DNA of 64,000 nt, taken from an uncultured Prevotella sp. Its GTDB lineage: Bacteria > Bacteroidota > Bacteroidia > Bacteroidales > Bacteroidaceae. Position 1 is the first letter of the stretch. Each line of letters starts with the position of its first letter. The DNA is taken from positions 1 to 64,000 of the forward strand of contig UQRP01000005.1 in assembly GCA_900543585.1 (NCBI GenBank), written 5' to 3'. This document shows positions 35,113 through 44,281 of the stretch, piece by piece. The notes beneath the pieces were generated by a model. That model searched no databases, was not told the DNA's origin, and saw only the letters and a list, made by a program, of their open reading frames with translations. The position numbers and the translations under genes are program-made.

Positions 35113-35595
35113 TTAGCGTCTGATCCAAATTCTGCGGTAGAAGGCGAGGAGCCATCGGCGTAAAGGCCGCAATGCCATCCACAGAGCTGAGTAGAGCCTC
35201 CACTTTCTGCCATCGGTCATATCGGCTGCGCTGTGTCCTTTGCGAAAGAAGCCGATGGCTTTGGCTCTGACATCCGCTGTCTTGCAGTGTTCGGGAGTCA
35301 GATTGCCGTCACCTAACAGTGTGATGTTGTCGCCACTTATGTCAATGATGCGGTGCAGGACATATTTCCCCGGTGCTATCTCGGCCAAGACAGCGTCACC
35401 CTTGCGGATGTCGTGGGGCAGGGAGAGCAGCGCCTTGTCGCGTCCATCCTCCAAGAACGGACGCATGGAGAACCCGTGCAGGGGCAGTGTAACCGTCTTG
35501 TTGGCGTGGAGACATCTGACGACTTCCGGGATGAGTATGCTGTTGGGGATTCTTACAGATTCTTGTTCTATTCCTTCTTGATGGCCTTGTTGCAT
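35113..35595 (-). CDS. S24/S26-family signal-peptidase-like protease
   Basis: This 160-residue protein has the serine peptidase motif LPLHGFSMRPFLEDG (Ser about residue 44) and GDAVLAEIAPGKYVLHRII, in which a histidine rather than lysine could be the partner, as in ER-type signal peptidases; that Ser-His reading is an inference. HRII, LLGDGN and the basic C-terminal end (RRWLLAFYRRIWIRR, possibly membrane-associated) fit the group. The start (ATG 35595) overlaps the HPr-kinase-like gene by 28 bases, suggesting coupling, and PqqD follows. It may process a leader peptide or surface protein. Confidence 0.75.
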   Translation of the reverse strand: MQQGHQEGIEQESVRIPNSILIPEVVRCLHANKTVTLPLHGFSMRPFLEDGRDKALLSLPHDIRKGDAVLAEIAPGKYVLHRIIDISGDNITLLGDGNLTPEHCKTADVRAKAIGFFRKGHSAADMTDGRKWRLYSALWMALRPLRRWLLAFYRRIWIRR

Positions 35596-36464
35596 ATAAC
35601 AGCTGATTCTTTGTCGGGCAGACAGTGGAGGGTGTAGACGTCCGTCGTCTCAATGAGAAGTTTGATGGTGTTGCAGGTCATCTCGTAGATGCCTTTGTCC
35701 CATTTCATGGAAGAGACAGAAGCCAGCATGGTACCCCATGCCTCCAAGGTATCATCTCGCTCGACGCTGTTGCTTTTGGCCCGCATGATCTTGACAAAGG
35801 CACCGGCTAAGACTTTCCTGTTACGATAGCAGGGTGTCTTGCCGCTCCACGGACTGCCAAAGAGATAAGTCTTGCCGTCGATGACGCGCACGATAGGGTT
35901 GTCATCGTTGAGCAGTTCACAACCGGGAAGATAGTTCAGCCACATGGCAACCTGTGTCGACTTTCCCGTGCCACTCTTGGCAAGGAAAGCATAACCATAG
36001 TTGCCCTGGACAACTGTCGAGGCATGGATGAGGAGCGTCTGGCGGGAAGCGCTGGCAAAGGCAAAAGACAGCATCATGGCGCTGTTGAGACCATAGCTGC
36101 GCATGTTGAAGCTGCCATTGAGGGCACAGTGGACATTGCTGAAATGGCTGTCGCTGATGAGCAGGCAACAGTCTCTGCCATGGATGTCCCTGATGATGAA
36201 CTGGTAGCCGCCCTCCTTGATTTTGTCGACTTTGATGATGCCGTTGCCTGTCTCGATGTCCCTAATCAGCTCGCGCTCAGCGGATGGCACAGGTTGAAGG
36301 GCGTCGTCGACGGTGACAGCGAGGATGTCTTCCGATGTCTGCCCGGGCTCGACGCGGAAACAGGAGAATGACGGCAGCAAATCCATACTGTTGTTGCCGG
36401 ATTGGAAGACTATGGTGATGCCAAAGTCAGCAATCTTGAAATGGTTGACAGCAGTCTGGGACAT
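35568..36464 (-). CDS. HPr-kinase-like P-loop ATPase
   Basis: This 298-residue protein resembles the HPr kinase/PEP carboxykinase-type fold found in lasso-peptide and related RiPP clusters. The P-loop is FLAKSGTGKSTQVAMWL near residue 155, with the catalytic-type GCELLNDDNPIVRV following and the flexible loop FGSPWSGKTPCY. The N-terminal 100 residues are mostly beta-strand and variable. I start at ATG 36464, because the longer frame reads in low-complexity sequence over the upstream gene. There is no HPr protein nearby. Substrate unknown; it could phosphorylate the PqqD-bound peptide or a partner in the same operon. Confidence 0.75.
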   Translation of the reverse strand: MSQTAVNHFKIADFGITIVFQSGNNSMDLLPSFSCFRVEPGQTSEDILAVTVDDALQPVPSAERELIRDIETGNGIIKVDKIKEGGYQFIIRDIHGRDCCLLISDSHFSNVHCALNGSFNMRSYGLNSAMMLSFAFASASRQTLLIHASTVVQGNYGYAFLAKSGTGKSTQVAMWLNYLPGCELLNDDNPIVRVIDGKTYLFGSPWSGKTPCYRNRKVLAGAFVKIMRAKSNSVERDDTLEAWGTMLASVSSMKWDKGIYEMTCNTIKLLIETTDVYTLHCLPDKESAVICNKAIKKE

Positions 36465-36471
36465 GGCGTTA

Positions 36472-36867
36472 CTACTCTTCAAACTTGATGGCCTGGTAGG
36501 TGAAGTCCGGCTCCTTGATGTCTTTAATGATATACCTGGCGGCATCGGTGTAACGCTTGCGCATCTTGGCATATTTCTTATCAATGTCTTTTCTGTTGCG
36601 TGCGAAGACCGTGATGCATGTGGGGGTTGTGAACCCCTGCTTGAGCAGATAGTCGCGCAACTGGTAGGAATAGTTCTCGCGGCTGTAGAGGAATCCCGTT
36701 TTGCTGTCGAGATATGCCGAGTCGACCTCCTGGATGTCTGTGAAGCAAACGGTGGAGTCGTTGAAGGATGCAGAAAAGCCAAACATAAAGACTTTCGCTG
36801 GTTTGTAGGCTGACCAGCCGCATGCACAGCAGAGGGCGAGAACGAATGACAAGAAGTATTTTTTCAT
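36472..36867 (-). CDS. Small secreted protein heading the PqqD/protease operon
   Basis: I cannot assign this 131-residue protein. It has a signal peptide (1-20; FVLALCCACGWSA). The mature part is about 110 residues with alternating strands and helices (KVFMFGFSASFNDSTVCFTD, ENYSYQLRDYLLKQGFTTPT). Charged and aromatic residues are spread through it and there is no leader/core architecture, so it does not look like a classical peptide precursor. It is 7 bases from the HPr-kinase-like gene and is the first gene of the operon, so it is presumably expressed with the cassette. Confidence 0.65.
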   Translation of the reverse strand: MKKYFLSFVLALCCACGWSAYKPAKVFMFGFSASFNDSTVCFTDIQEVDSAYLDSKTGFLYSRENYSYQLRDYLLKQGFTTPTCITVFARNRKDIDKKYAKMRKRYTDAARYIIKDIKEPDFTYQAIKFEE

Positions 36868-36902
36868 GTTGATATATTTTTCAATCCGACACTAAATTGC
36901 TA

Positions 36903-36910
36903 CAAAATTA
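36903..36910 (-). promoter_or_regulatory. -7 box TAATTTTG of the PqqD/protease operon
   Basis: TAATTTTG on the minus strand 35 bases before the ATG at 36867. The -33 position has no clear TTTG. Confidence 0.45.
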
Positions 36911-37014
36911 TAAAAAAAGCAGTACTTCCCGCCGCTTATTGTGATATTTTCTCTTTTGTTAGTGAAAAAACAAGTCGTTGCTGTTGTGAAAGTAGATTTT
37001 TTAGTAAATTTGCA

Positions 37015-37022
37015 TTGCATTA
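37015..37022 (+). promoter_or_regulatory. -7 box TAAATTTG of the his operon
   Basis: TAAATTTG 24 bases before the hisH ATG. No clear -33 element. I saw no his leader peptide or attenuator here. Confidence 0.5.
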
Positions 37023-37046
37023 TATATATGTGTTATCTTACGGGCA

Positions 37047-37643
37047 ATGAAAGTAGCAATAGTCAAATACAATGCCGGCAACATTTATTCTGTTGTCAAT
37101 GCTCTTCGCCGACTTGGCATAGAGCCTCTCCTTACCGACGATGAGGAGCAACTCCACAGCGCTGACCGTGTGATTTTCCCCGGTCAGGGCAATGCAAAGA
37201 CTACGATGACGTATCTTCGGGAGCATCACTTAGACAAGATGATAAAGTCGCTCCGTCAGCCCGTTCTGGGTATCTGCGTCGGTCAGCAGCTGTTGTGCCG
37301 CCATTCTGAGGAGGGGGATGTGGACTGTATCGGTGTCTTTGATGCCGACGTGCGGCGTTTCGTCCCCACACAGCACGACGAGAAGGTGCCGGCCATGGGA
37401 TGGAATGCACTCTACGACCTTTCCTCGCCGCTCTTCAAGGGTATAGCGGACGGCGATTATGTGTATTTCGTGCATAGCTATTATGCTGGCATCTGTGATG
37501 ACACGATAGCCAAGGCGGACTATATACTGCCTTATTCTGCTGCACTCCATAAAGATAATTTCTGGGCTACACAGTTCCATCCAGAGAAAAGCGGAAGGGT
37601 GGGAGAGAAGCTGTTGGAGAACTTTCTAAATATCGACTTGTAA
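37047..37643 (+). CDS. hisH: Imidazole glycerol phosphate synthase, glutaminase subunit
   Basis: HisH (198 residues) supplies ammonia from glutamine to HisF. It is a class I glutamine amidotransferase with the nucleophilic cysteine in LGICVGQQLLC and the His/Glu pair in TQFHPEKSGRVG. Length is normal. It is the first of four histidine genes, followed by hisA 2 bases later. The upstream histidine genes (hisG, hisD, hisC, hisB) are not in the window, so this is a split histidine locus. Confidence 0.95.
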   Translation: MKVAIVKYNAGNIYSVVNALRRLGIEPLLTDDEEQLHSADRVIFPGQGNAKTTMTYLREHHLDKMIKSLRQPVLGICVGQQLLCRHSEEGDVDCIGVFDADVRRFVPTQHDEKVPAMGWNALYDLSSPLFKGIADGDYVYFVHSYYAGICDDTIAKADYILPYSAALHKDNFWATQFHPEKSGRVGEKLLENFLNIDL

Positions 37644-37645
37644 CG

Positions 37646-38368
37646 ATGAATATAGAACTTATTCCCGCCATAGATATTATCGGTGGCAAGTGTGTCAGGC
37701 TCACCAAAGGTGACTATAGCCGTAAGACTGTCTACAACGATGACCCTGTGGCGCAGGCCAGAGAGTTTGAGGCCAAAGGCTTCCGGCGGTTGCATGTCGT
37801 AGACCTTGATGGCGCCAAGGCCAGTCATATCGTCAATGACAGCGTGCTCTCAGCTATCACAGCGGCCACAAGTCTGACCGTAGACTTCGGTGGCGGCATT
37901 AAGACGGAAGAGGAGATTGAGAAGGCTTTCGATGCCGGTGCTGCTATGGTAACGGTTGGCAGTATTGCAGTCAGAGAGCCGGAACTCTTCATGAAATGGC
38001 TGGAGAAGTATGGTCCGGAGAAGATGATTCTCGGTGCTGATGTCCGTAACGGATTTATCAGTATCAATGGTTGGAAAGACGACTCCCAGGAGCAGCTCCT
38101 TCCGTTCCTCGACAAATATGTCAAGGCCGGTGTTGTCAATGTGCTATGCACTGAGATTTCCAAGGACGGAACGCTCGCCGGGCCTGCCATAGAACTGTAT
38201 AAGGAGGTGATGGCTGTCTATCCGCATCTGCATCTCATAGCCAGTGGCGGTGTGAGTTGCAATGATGACATCCAACGCCTTGACGAGGCTGGTATTCCGG
38301 CAGTTGTGTTCGGTAAAGCCTGGTATGAAGGGAAAATAGATATCGAAGCCTTAAGAGACAGAGCATGA
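37646..38368 (+). CDS. hisA: ProFAR isomerase
   Basis: HisA (240 residues) isomerises the ProFAR intermediate in histidine synthesis. It is a TIM barrel with the two catalytic aspartates in LIPAIDIIGGKCVRL (N-terminal half) and ILGADVRNGFIS (C-terminal half), and the phosphate loops VDFGGGIKTEEEI and ASGGVSCNDDIQ. It sits in the his operon between hisH and hisF, 36 bases before the latter. Confidence 0.95.
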   Translation: MNIELIPAIDIIGGKCVRLTKGDYSRKTVYNDDPVAQAREFEAKGFRRLHVVDLDGAKASHIVNDSVLSAITAATSLTVDFGGGIKTEEEIEKAFDAGAAMVTVGSIAVREPELFMKWLEKYGPEKMILGADVRNGFISINGWKDDSQEQLLPFLDKYVKAGVVNVLCTEISKDGTLAGPAIELYKEVMAVYPHLHLIASGGVSCNDDIQRLDEAGIPAVVFGKAWYEGKIDIEALRDRA

Positions 38369-38404
38369 GCAGGGCTGATATGGCAGTGAGAAACAGACTT
38401 GATT

Positions 38405-39172
38405 ATGAAATATAACGGATTGGCAAAACGCATCGTGCCGTGTCTTGATGTCAAGGACGGTCAGACGGTGAAAGGGACACATTTCGTGAATCTCCGGCAA
38501 GCCGGCGACCCCGTCGAGTTGGGAAAAGCTTACAGCGACGCCGGGGCTGACGAACTGGTCTTCCTGGATATTACGGCAACGGTGGAAGGCCGGAAGACCT
38601 TTGCCGATATGGTGACACGGGTAGCCAAGGAGATAAATATTCCTTTTACAGTCGGGGGTGGCATCAACTCCATTGATGATGTTGACAGACTGTTGTCAGC
38701 AGGAGCAGACAAGATAAGTGTCAACTCTGCAGCCATCCGCAATCCCCAGCTCATAGATGACATCGCTGCCAAGTTTGGTTCCCAGGTCTGCGTCTGCGCC
38801 ATAGACGCGCGCAATGATGCTGATGGCTGGCACTGTTATGTCAAGGGCGGGCGTGAGCGCACGGAGCTGAGACTCCTGGACTGGGCACGCGAAGTGGCCG
38901 ACAGAGGTGCGGGGGAGATACTGTTTACCAGTATGGACCATGACGGTGTGAAACAAGGCTTTGCCTGTGAGGCACTCGCCGAGATAGCTGAGGCTGTGGC
39001 CATTCCGGTCATTGCCAGTGGAGGTGCCGGGACGATGGAGCATTTCTATGACGCTTTCACTAAAGGCAAGGCCGATGCGGCGCTGGCCGCCAGCGTCTTC
39101 CATTTCGGGGAGATAGAGATTCCTGAGTTGAAGAAATATTTAAGAGAACGTGGTATAAACGTGAGATTATAG
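38405..39172 (+). CDS. hisF: Imidazole glycerol phosphate synthase, cyclase subunit
   Basis: HisF (255 residues) pairs with HisH to make imidazole glycerol phosphate. The TIM barrel starts [19 protein letters not shown] with the catalytic Asp11-type residue, and the second catalytic Asp lies in [13 protein letters not shown]; phosphate motifs [12 protein letters not shown] and [12 protein letters not shown] are intact. I use ATG 38405 (MKYNGLAKR) instead of a TTG two codons earlier. hisIE follows directly. Confidence 0.96.
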   Translation: MKYNGLAKRIVPCLDVKDGQTVKGTHFVNLRQAGDPVELGKAYSDAGADELVFLDITATVEGRKTFADMVTRVAKEINIPFTVGGGINSIDDVDRLLSAGADKISVNSAAIRNPQLIDDIAAKFGSQVCVCAIDARNDADGWHCYVKGGRERTELRLLDWAREVADRGAGEILFTSMDHDGVKQGFACEALAEIAEAVAIPVIASGGAGTMEHFYDAFTKGKADAALAASVFHFGEIEIPELKKYLRERGINVRL

Positions 39173-39174
39173 AT

Positions 39175-39813
39175 ATGGAATTAGATTTCGATAAGATGGG
39201 CGGCCTCTTGCCCGCTATCATTCAGGATGCCGTGACAGGCAAGGTCCTGATGCTCGGCTTTATGAATAAAGAAGCCTATGAGAAGACTGTAGAGACAAAA
39301 CTCGTCACCTTCTGGAGCCGATCACGCAAGACACTCTGGACGAAAGGTGAGACTTCGGGCAACTTCCTGCATCTCGTTAGCATCAAGGCGGACTGCGACA
39401 AGGATACATTGCTCATAGAGGCACATCCCGACGGGCCGGTCTGCCACCTGGGAACAGATACTTGTTGGGCCGAGGAGAATACACTCAATCCCATTCTGTT
39501 CCTCTCGGAACTGCAAGATTTTATCAACAAGCGGCATGAGGAAATGCCTGAGAACAGTTATACAACCAGTCTCTTCCGCAAAGGTGTGAACAAGATGGCC
39601 CAGAAAGTGGGTGAGGAAGCTGTCGAGACGGTCATAGAAGCCACAAATGGTACTAAAGAGAACCTTGTCTATGAGGCCAGTGACCTTATCTATCATCTCA
39701 TCGTCCTACTCACCTCTAAAGGACTGCGTATAGAGGATATTGCCGCTGAATTGGCTAAACGTCACAATCCTGACTGGGACAAGGCACGACGTCTGTTAAA
39801 GAGTAAAGAGTAA
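39175..39813 (+). CDS. hisI: Bifunctional phosphoribosyl-AMP cyclohydrolase / phosphoribosyl-ATP pyrophosphatase
   Basis: This 212-residue fusion (HisIE) performs two early histidine steps. The cyclohydrolase half (1-110) has LWTKGETSGNF and the metal motif DCDKDTLLIEAHPDGPVCHLG. The pyrophosphatase half (110-212) has MAQKVGEEAVETVIEA and ASDLIYHLIVLL, the MazG-like helical fold. It lies 2 bases after hisF and 2 bases before ftsE. Confidence 0.95.
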   Translation: MELDFDKMGGLLPAIIQDAVTGKVLMLGFMNKEAYEKTVETKLVTFWSRSRKTLWTKGETSGNFLHLVSIKADCDKDTLLIEAHPDGPVCHLGTDTCWAEENTLNPILFLSELQDFINKRHEEMPENSYTTSLFRKGVNKMAQKVGEEAVETVIEATNGTKENLVYEASDLIYHLIVLLTSKGLRIEDIAAELAKRHNPDWDKARRLLKSKE

Positions 39814-39815
39814 AT

Positions 39816-40526
39816 ATGCTGATAGAATATTCCAAGGTTAAAGTATACCAACAGGACAAACTTATCCTCGACGATGTGGACTTCCACGTTGACGAAGGAG
39901 AGTTTGTATATATAATAGGTAAAGTAGGTTCCGGCAAGAGTAGTCTGCTGAAGACTGTCTACTGTGAGCTCGATGTCTATTCCGGAGAGGCAGAAAAGGC
40001 TGACGTCCTGGGCCGTGACCTCATCACGTTGCGCCGAAAGGATATTCCGGCACTGCGTCGCGAGATGGGCATTATCTTTCAAGACTTCCAACTGCTACAT
40101 GACAGGGATGTGTATCGCAACCTGCATTTCGTGCTGAAAGCTACGGGCTGGAAAGACCGCAAAAAGATAGACGAGCGTATCAATGAGGTGCTGAGCGATG
40201 TCGGTATGGCAGAGAAGATACACTCTATGCCCCATGAGCTATCAGGAGGTGAGCAGCAGCGTATCTCTATTGCCAGAGCGCTGCTCAACCGCCCGAAGAT
40301 TGTCATCGCTGATGAGCCTACCGGCAATCTTGACCCAGAGACGGCAGACAATATCGTGGGATTGCTGAAGGATATCACCTCATCGGGGACTGCTGTCGTG
40401 ATGTCGACACATAATATCTCGATGCTGAACCGCTATCCTGGTATCGTCTACAGATGCAAGGACGGCCATATGGCTGATGTCACCCACGAGTATAACTCCT
40501 TGGACCTCTCCGAGGATGCAGAGTAG
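39816..40526 (+). CDS. ftsE: FtsE-like cell division ABC ATPase
   Basis: This 236-residue ATPase resembles FtsE, which with the membrane partner FtsX controls peptidoglycan hydrolases at the division site. Walker A GKVGSGKSSLLK, Q-loop FQDFQLLHDRDVYRNL, signature LSGGEQQRISIARALL and Walker B IVIADEPTGNLD are all present. No ftsX gene is adjacent here, so its partner must be elsewhere. It belongs to the run of genes with hisIE (2-base gap) and precedes lysC by about 100 bases. A related LolD-type role cannot be fully excluded. Confidence 0.82.
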   Translation: MLIEYSKVKVYQQDKLILDDVDFHVDEGEFVYIIGKVGSGKSSLLKTVYCELDVYSGEAEKADVLGRDLITLRRKDIPALRREMGIIFQDFQLLHDRDVYRNLHFVLKATGWKDRKKIDERINEVLSDVGMAEKIHSMPHELSGGEQQRISIARALLNRPKIVIADEPTGNLDPETADNIVGLLKDITSSGTAVVMSTHNISMLNRYPGIVYRCKDGHMADVTHEYNSLDLSEDAE

Positions 40527-40624
40527 AAGCTGCACTGAGAAAGAAGAATAATATTATAAACATAGCATTGGCTGGCAGACGGCGATAGTCCGGTTGCGGT
40601 TTGATGCATAAAGCTCGAAGCAAT

Positions 40625-41941
40625 ATGTATGTAATGAAATTTGGTGGGACTTCAGTAGGAAGTCCGGAGCGCATGAAGAATGTCGCAAAGCTGATAACAA
40701 GGTCTGGACAGCCCACGTTTGTTGTCCTCTCCGCTATGAGCGGAACGACAAACAGTCTGGTGGAAATCAGCAACTATCTTTACAAGAAGAATCCGGAAGG
40801 TGCCAATGAGGTCATCAACAACCTGGAGACGAAATATATGGCCCATGTGGAGGACCTCTATTCCACGGATGACTATAAGCGCTCAACGCGTGAGTTCCTG
40901 CACGAGCGTTTCGACTTCCTGCGTTCCTTTACCAAGGGTATCTTTACAAGTTTCGAGGAGAAACAGATCGTGTCGCAAGGCGAGATTATGTCGACCAACA
41001 TGGTCAACAACTATCTTCAGGAGCAGGGCGTAAAGAGCGTGTTGCTCGATGCGCTCAGTTTCATGCGTACCAATAAGAACTCTGAGCCCGACCTGCCTTA
41101 TATTAAGGAGCACATTGCACAGGTTATGGCTGCCAATGAGGGCTACCAAATCTATATCACGCAGGGCTTCATCTGCCGCAATGCCTATGGGGAAGTTGAC
41201 AACTTGCTGCGTGGTGGCTCTGACTATACGGCCTCACTTATTGGTGCGGCGCTTCCTGCCGACGAGATACAGATTTGGACTGACATCGACGGTATGCACA
41301 ACAACGACCCGCGTTTCGTGGACCACACTTCTGCTGTGCATCAGCTGAACTTCGAGGAGGCTGCCGAGTTGGCCTATTTCGGTGCAAAGATTCTTCATCC
41401 TACTTGTGTCCAGCCGGCTAAGTATGCGGGTATTCCTGTCCGGCTGAAGAACACGATGGATCCTGATGCCGAGGGTACAATTATCAACAATGAGTTGGGA
41501 CGTGGGACTATCAAGGCTGTGGCTGCTAAGGATAATATCACGGCTATAAAGATCAAATCCTCACGTATGCTCTTGGCTACGGGGTTCCTGCGTAAGGTCT
41601 TTGAAATCTTTGAGAGCTATCAGACTCCTATCGATATGATTACCACTTCAGAGGTCGGTGTGTCAATGAGTATCGATAATGACTCTCATCTCAGCGAGAT
41701 TGTCGATGAGTTGAAGAAATATGGTACTGTTACTGTGGATAAGGATATGTGTATCATCTGTGTCGTCGGTGACCTGGCATGGAATAATGTCGGCTTTGAG
41801 ACCCTTGTCACAGATGCGATGAAAAACATTCCCGTTCGTATGATAAGTTATGGCGGCTCTAACTATAACATCTCTTTCCTTATTAAGGAAGAGGATAAGA
41901 AGCGAGCCTTGCAAAGTCTCAGTGACACTTTGTTTAAGTAA
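40625..41941 (+). CDS. lysC: Aspartate kinase
   Basis: This 438-residue monofunctional aspartokinase starts the pathway to lysine, threonine and methionine. The N-terminal VMKFGGTSVGSPERMKN is the ATP-binding motif, with GRGGSDYTA-type RGGSDYTASLIGA later, and two ACT domains occupy about residues 300-438 (LLATGFLRKVFEIFESYQTP; VCVVGDL-like CVVGDLAWNNVGF). I start at ATG 40625; upstream in-frame codons to 40601 are also possible. lysA follows 7 bases after the stop, so the two lysine genes are coupled. Confidence 0.93.
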   Translation: MYVMKFGGTSVGSPERMKNVAKLITRSGQPTFVVLSAMSGTTNSLVEISNYLYKKNPEGANEVINNLETKYMAHVEDLYSTDDYKRSTREFLHERFDFLRSFTKGIFTSFEEKQIVSQGEIMSTNMVNNYLQEQGVKSVLLDALSFMRTNKNSEPDLPYIKEHIAQVMAANEGYQIYITQGFICRNAYGEVDNLLRGGSDYTASLIGAALPADEIQIWTDIDGMHNNDPRFVDHTSAVHQLNFEEAAELAYFGAKILHPTCVQPAKYAGIPVRLKNTMDPDAEGTIINNELGRGTIKAVAAKDNITAIKIKSSRMLLATGFLRKVFEIFESYQTPIDMITTSEVGVSMSIDNDSHLSEIVDELKKYGTVTVDKDMCIICVVGDLAWNNVGFETLVTDAMKNIPVRMISYGGSNYNISFLIKEEDKKRALQSLSDTLFK

Positions 41942-41948
41942 TGACATT

Positions 41949-43109
41949 ATGAAATATTCTTTTCCGATAGACCGGTTCGGCGCTATACGCACTCCGTTCT
42001 ACTATTATGATACTGCTTTGCTCGGCGACACGCTGAAGGCTCTGAAAAAGGAGGTAGGGGCGCATGAGGGCTTTGTGATGCATTATGCTGTCAAGGCCAA
42101 TGCCAATCCTAAAGTCTTGGCCATCATAGCCAAGGCTGGCTTCGGTGCCGACTGCGTCAGCGGTGGTGAGATAGAGGCAGCCTTGAAAGCAGGCTTCCCG
42201 GCCGAGAAGATTGTCTTTGCCGGTGTGGGTAAAGCCGATTGGGAGATTAACCTCGCGCTTGACGCTGGCATCTTCTGCTTCAATGTGGAGAGTGTGCCGG
42301 AACTGGAGGTCATCAACCAGCTTGCTGCCGCTAAGAATAAAGTTGCCAGTGTCTGCTTCCGTATCAACCCGGATGTGGGAGCGCATACACATGCCAACAT
42401 CACTACGGGACTGGCGGAGAACAAGTTTGGCATAGCCATGAGTGATATGCTGCCTATTATCCTGAAGTCTAAAGAAATGCAGTATGTCAACTTTATTGGC
42501 TTGCATTTCCATATCGGTAGCCAGATTCTTGACATGACTGACTTTAAGGCGCTCTGTGAGAGAATCAATAACTTGCAGAATTATCTTGCTGACAATAACA
42601 TTCAGCTTGAGAATATTAACGTCGGTGGCGGATTGGGCATCGACTATGCCAATCCTGACGCTCATCCTATCCCTGACTTTAAGTCTTACTTCGATACTTA
42701 TGCTTCGGGGCTAAAACTGCATTCGGGACAGAAAGTACACTTTGAACTTGGACGTGCTGTCGTGGGGCAGATGGGAAGTCTTATCTCTAAAGTCCTCTAT
42801 GTCAAGCAGGGTACAGAGCGGCAGTTCTGTATTCTTGATGCGGGTATGACTGACCTCATCAGACCAGCTCTCTATGATGCCAGCCACTATATAGAAAACC
42901 TGTCGAGCAAGGGCCCCGTTGAGACTTATGACGTCGTGGGGCCAATCTGCGAGTCGAGTGATGTCTTTGGTCATGATGTTAAACTTGACAAGGCTTCGCG
43001 CGGAGATCTTATTGCTATACGGTCTGCGGGCGCTTATGGTGAAATTATGGCGAGCCGGTACAACTGTCGGTCTTTGCCTGAGGGATATGTTACTGAAGAT
43101 TTCAAGTAA
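41949..43109 (+). CDS. lysA: Diaminopimelate decarboxylase
   Basis: LysA (386 residues) makes lysine from meso-diaminopimelate. This fold-III PLP enzyme has the lysine in MHYAVKANANPKVLAI near residue 46, HFHIGSQILDM, NVGGGLGIDYA (phosphate loop) and GPICESSDVFGHD (substrate and dimer-partner cysteine region). The start is ATG 41949; a longer frame reads back into lysC. Its stop overlaps the next gene by one base (TAATG). Confidence 0.95.
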   Translation: MKYSFPIDRFGAIRTPFYYYDTALLGDTLKALKKEVGAHEGFVMHYAVKANANPKVLAIIAKAGFGADCVSGGEIEAALKAGFPAEKIVFAGVGKADWEINLALDAGIFCFNVESVPELEVINQLAAAKNKVASVCFRINPDVGAHTHANITTGLAENKFGIAMSDMLPIILKSKEMQYVNFIGLHFHIGSQILDMTDFKALCERINNLQNYLADNNIQLENINVGGGLGIDYANPDAHPIPDFKSYFDTYASGLKLHSGQKVHFELGRAVVGQMGSLISKVLYVKQGTERQFCILDAGMTDLIRPALYDASHYIENLSSKGPVETYDVVGPICESSDVFGHDVKLDKASRGDLIAIRSAGAYGEIMASRYNCRSLPEGYVTEDFK

Positions 43110-44281
43110 TGATTGATTTCTTGGTTTTTGATACTTTTACGATTGTCTTTAGTGCGGTGATTCTCATTATCGCCGTCTTGGCATGTTTCTTCACTCCTTA
43201 CGTCCGTTACAGACGCGAGGATGGAGAGGATGCTGTCGTGTCAGAGGTCCCACCTCTATCTGTCATCCTTACACCACACGACGAGGCTGACAAGTTGGAG
43301 GTTTGCCTGCCGTTGCTCCTCAGACAGAATTATCCTGCTGGCTTTCAGGTTATCGTCGTTATCGAGGAGGGTGAGCATGAGACAGAGAACTTGGTAAAGC
43401 GGATACAGGGTGAACTGTCTGATAAGCCGGGGGATGGAAGTCTGTATATGACATACATCCCAGACTCTTCACGTTACATGAGTCGGAAAAAGCTTGCTAT
43501 GACGCTTGGCGTGAAGGCGGCAAAGACGGAATGGGTACTTTTTACGGAGCCCTATTCAAGACCATCTTCTGACGAATGGCTGCTCACGATGGCTCAGCGC
43601 TGTAGTGAGGGGACTGACATGGTGATAGGCTATGGGAACTACGAAGAGACAACCTCTGCCTTCAAGCGATTTGAGAGACTGAATATGGCTTACTACCTTA
43701 TGCGTGAGGATACTAAGGGTATAGCTTATACCACTTTGAGCCATAATATTCTGTTGAGGAAGAGCTTGTTTATGGAGCAGGAGGGCTTCCGAGGCAATCT
43801 CGAGCTCATCCGTGGTGAATATGATTTCTTGGTCAATAAGTATGCTACTGAGACTGGAACCGTTCTCGTCACAAACCATGAGGCTTGGATGACTGACGAT
43901 GAGCCCAGTCGTAAGACCTGGCTTAACAAGCACATATTCTATGCAGAGACTCGTAAAACGTTAAACCGGAGTGGACGACATAGAGTGTGGTTCAATGTAG
44001 ACCAGATAGCCTTGCATGCCAGTTTGCTGCTTATTGTGTCAGGCATCGTCTTTGGAGCCTTAGCAATGAACCTTGTTGTTCTGGCGGCAGCAGCCGTAGC
44101 GCTGATAGCTTCTTGGGTTGTACGCTCATGCATGGGCTTTAAAGCGATGAAGCGTTTCGACGAGCATATCCCTTTCCTGGCGATTTATCCTTTCCAGCTC
44201 TCTTTGGTGTGGCACAATCTTAATTATCTGATACGTCACCGCTTTGCTGACAAACTCGACTTTACTACGCATAAACAATAG
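43109..44281 (+). CDS. Membrane-anchored family 2-type glycosyltransferase
   Basis: This 390-residue protein is a likely inner-membrane GT-A glycosyltransferase. A hydrophobic N-terminal anchor (8-30) is followed by the Rossmann-type start LSVILTPHDEADKLEVCLP, the charged SSRYMSRKKLAMTLGVKAAK and FTEPYSRPSSDEW (in place of the usual DDD/DAD), and further hydrophobic segments near 310-345. The usual catalytic QxxRW motif is not obvious. The acceptor sugar cannot be predicted. Coupled to lysA by one overlapping base and followed immediately by the second glycosyltransferase-like gene. Confidence 0.75.
   Translation: MIDFLVFDTFTIVFSAVILIIAVLACFFTPYVRYRREDGEDAVVSEVPPLSVILTPHDEADKLEVCLPLLLRQNYPAGFQVIVVIEEGEHETENLVKRIQGELSDKPGDGSLYMTYIPDSSRYMSRKKLAMTLGVKAAKTEWVLFTEPYSRPSSDEWLLTMAQRCSEGTDMVIGYGNYEETTSAFKRFERLNMAYYLMREDTKGIAYTTLSHNILLRKSLFMEQEGFRGNLELIRGEYDFLVNKYATETGTVLVTNHEAWMTDDEPSRKTWLNKHIFYAETRKTLNRSGRHRVWFNVDQIALHASLLLIVSGIVFGALAMNLVVLAAAAVALIASWVVRSCMGFKAMKRFDEHIPFLAIYPFQLSLVWHNLNYLIRHRFADKLDFTTHKQ

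Noticed and set aside
40527..40624. Lysine riboswitch in front of lysC
   Set aside because: The gap is only about 100 bases and I see no lysine-box helices or terminator.
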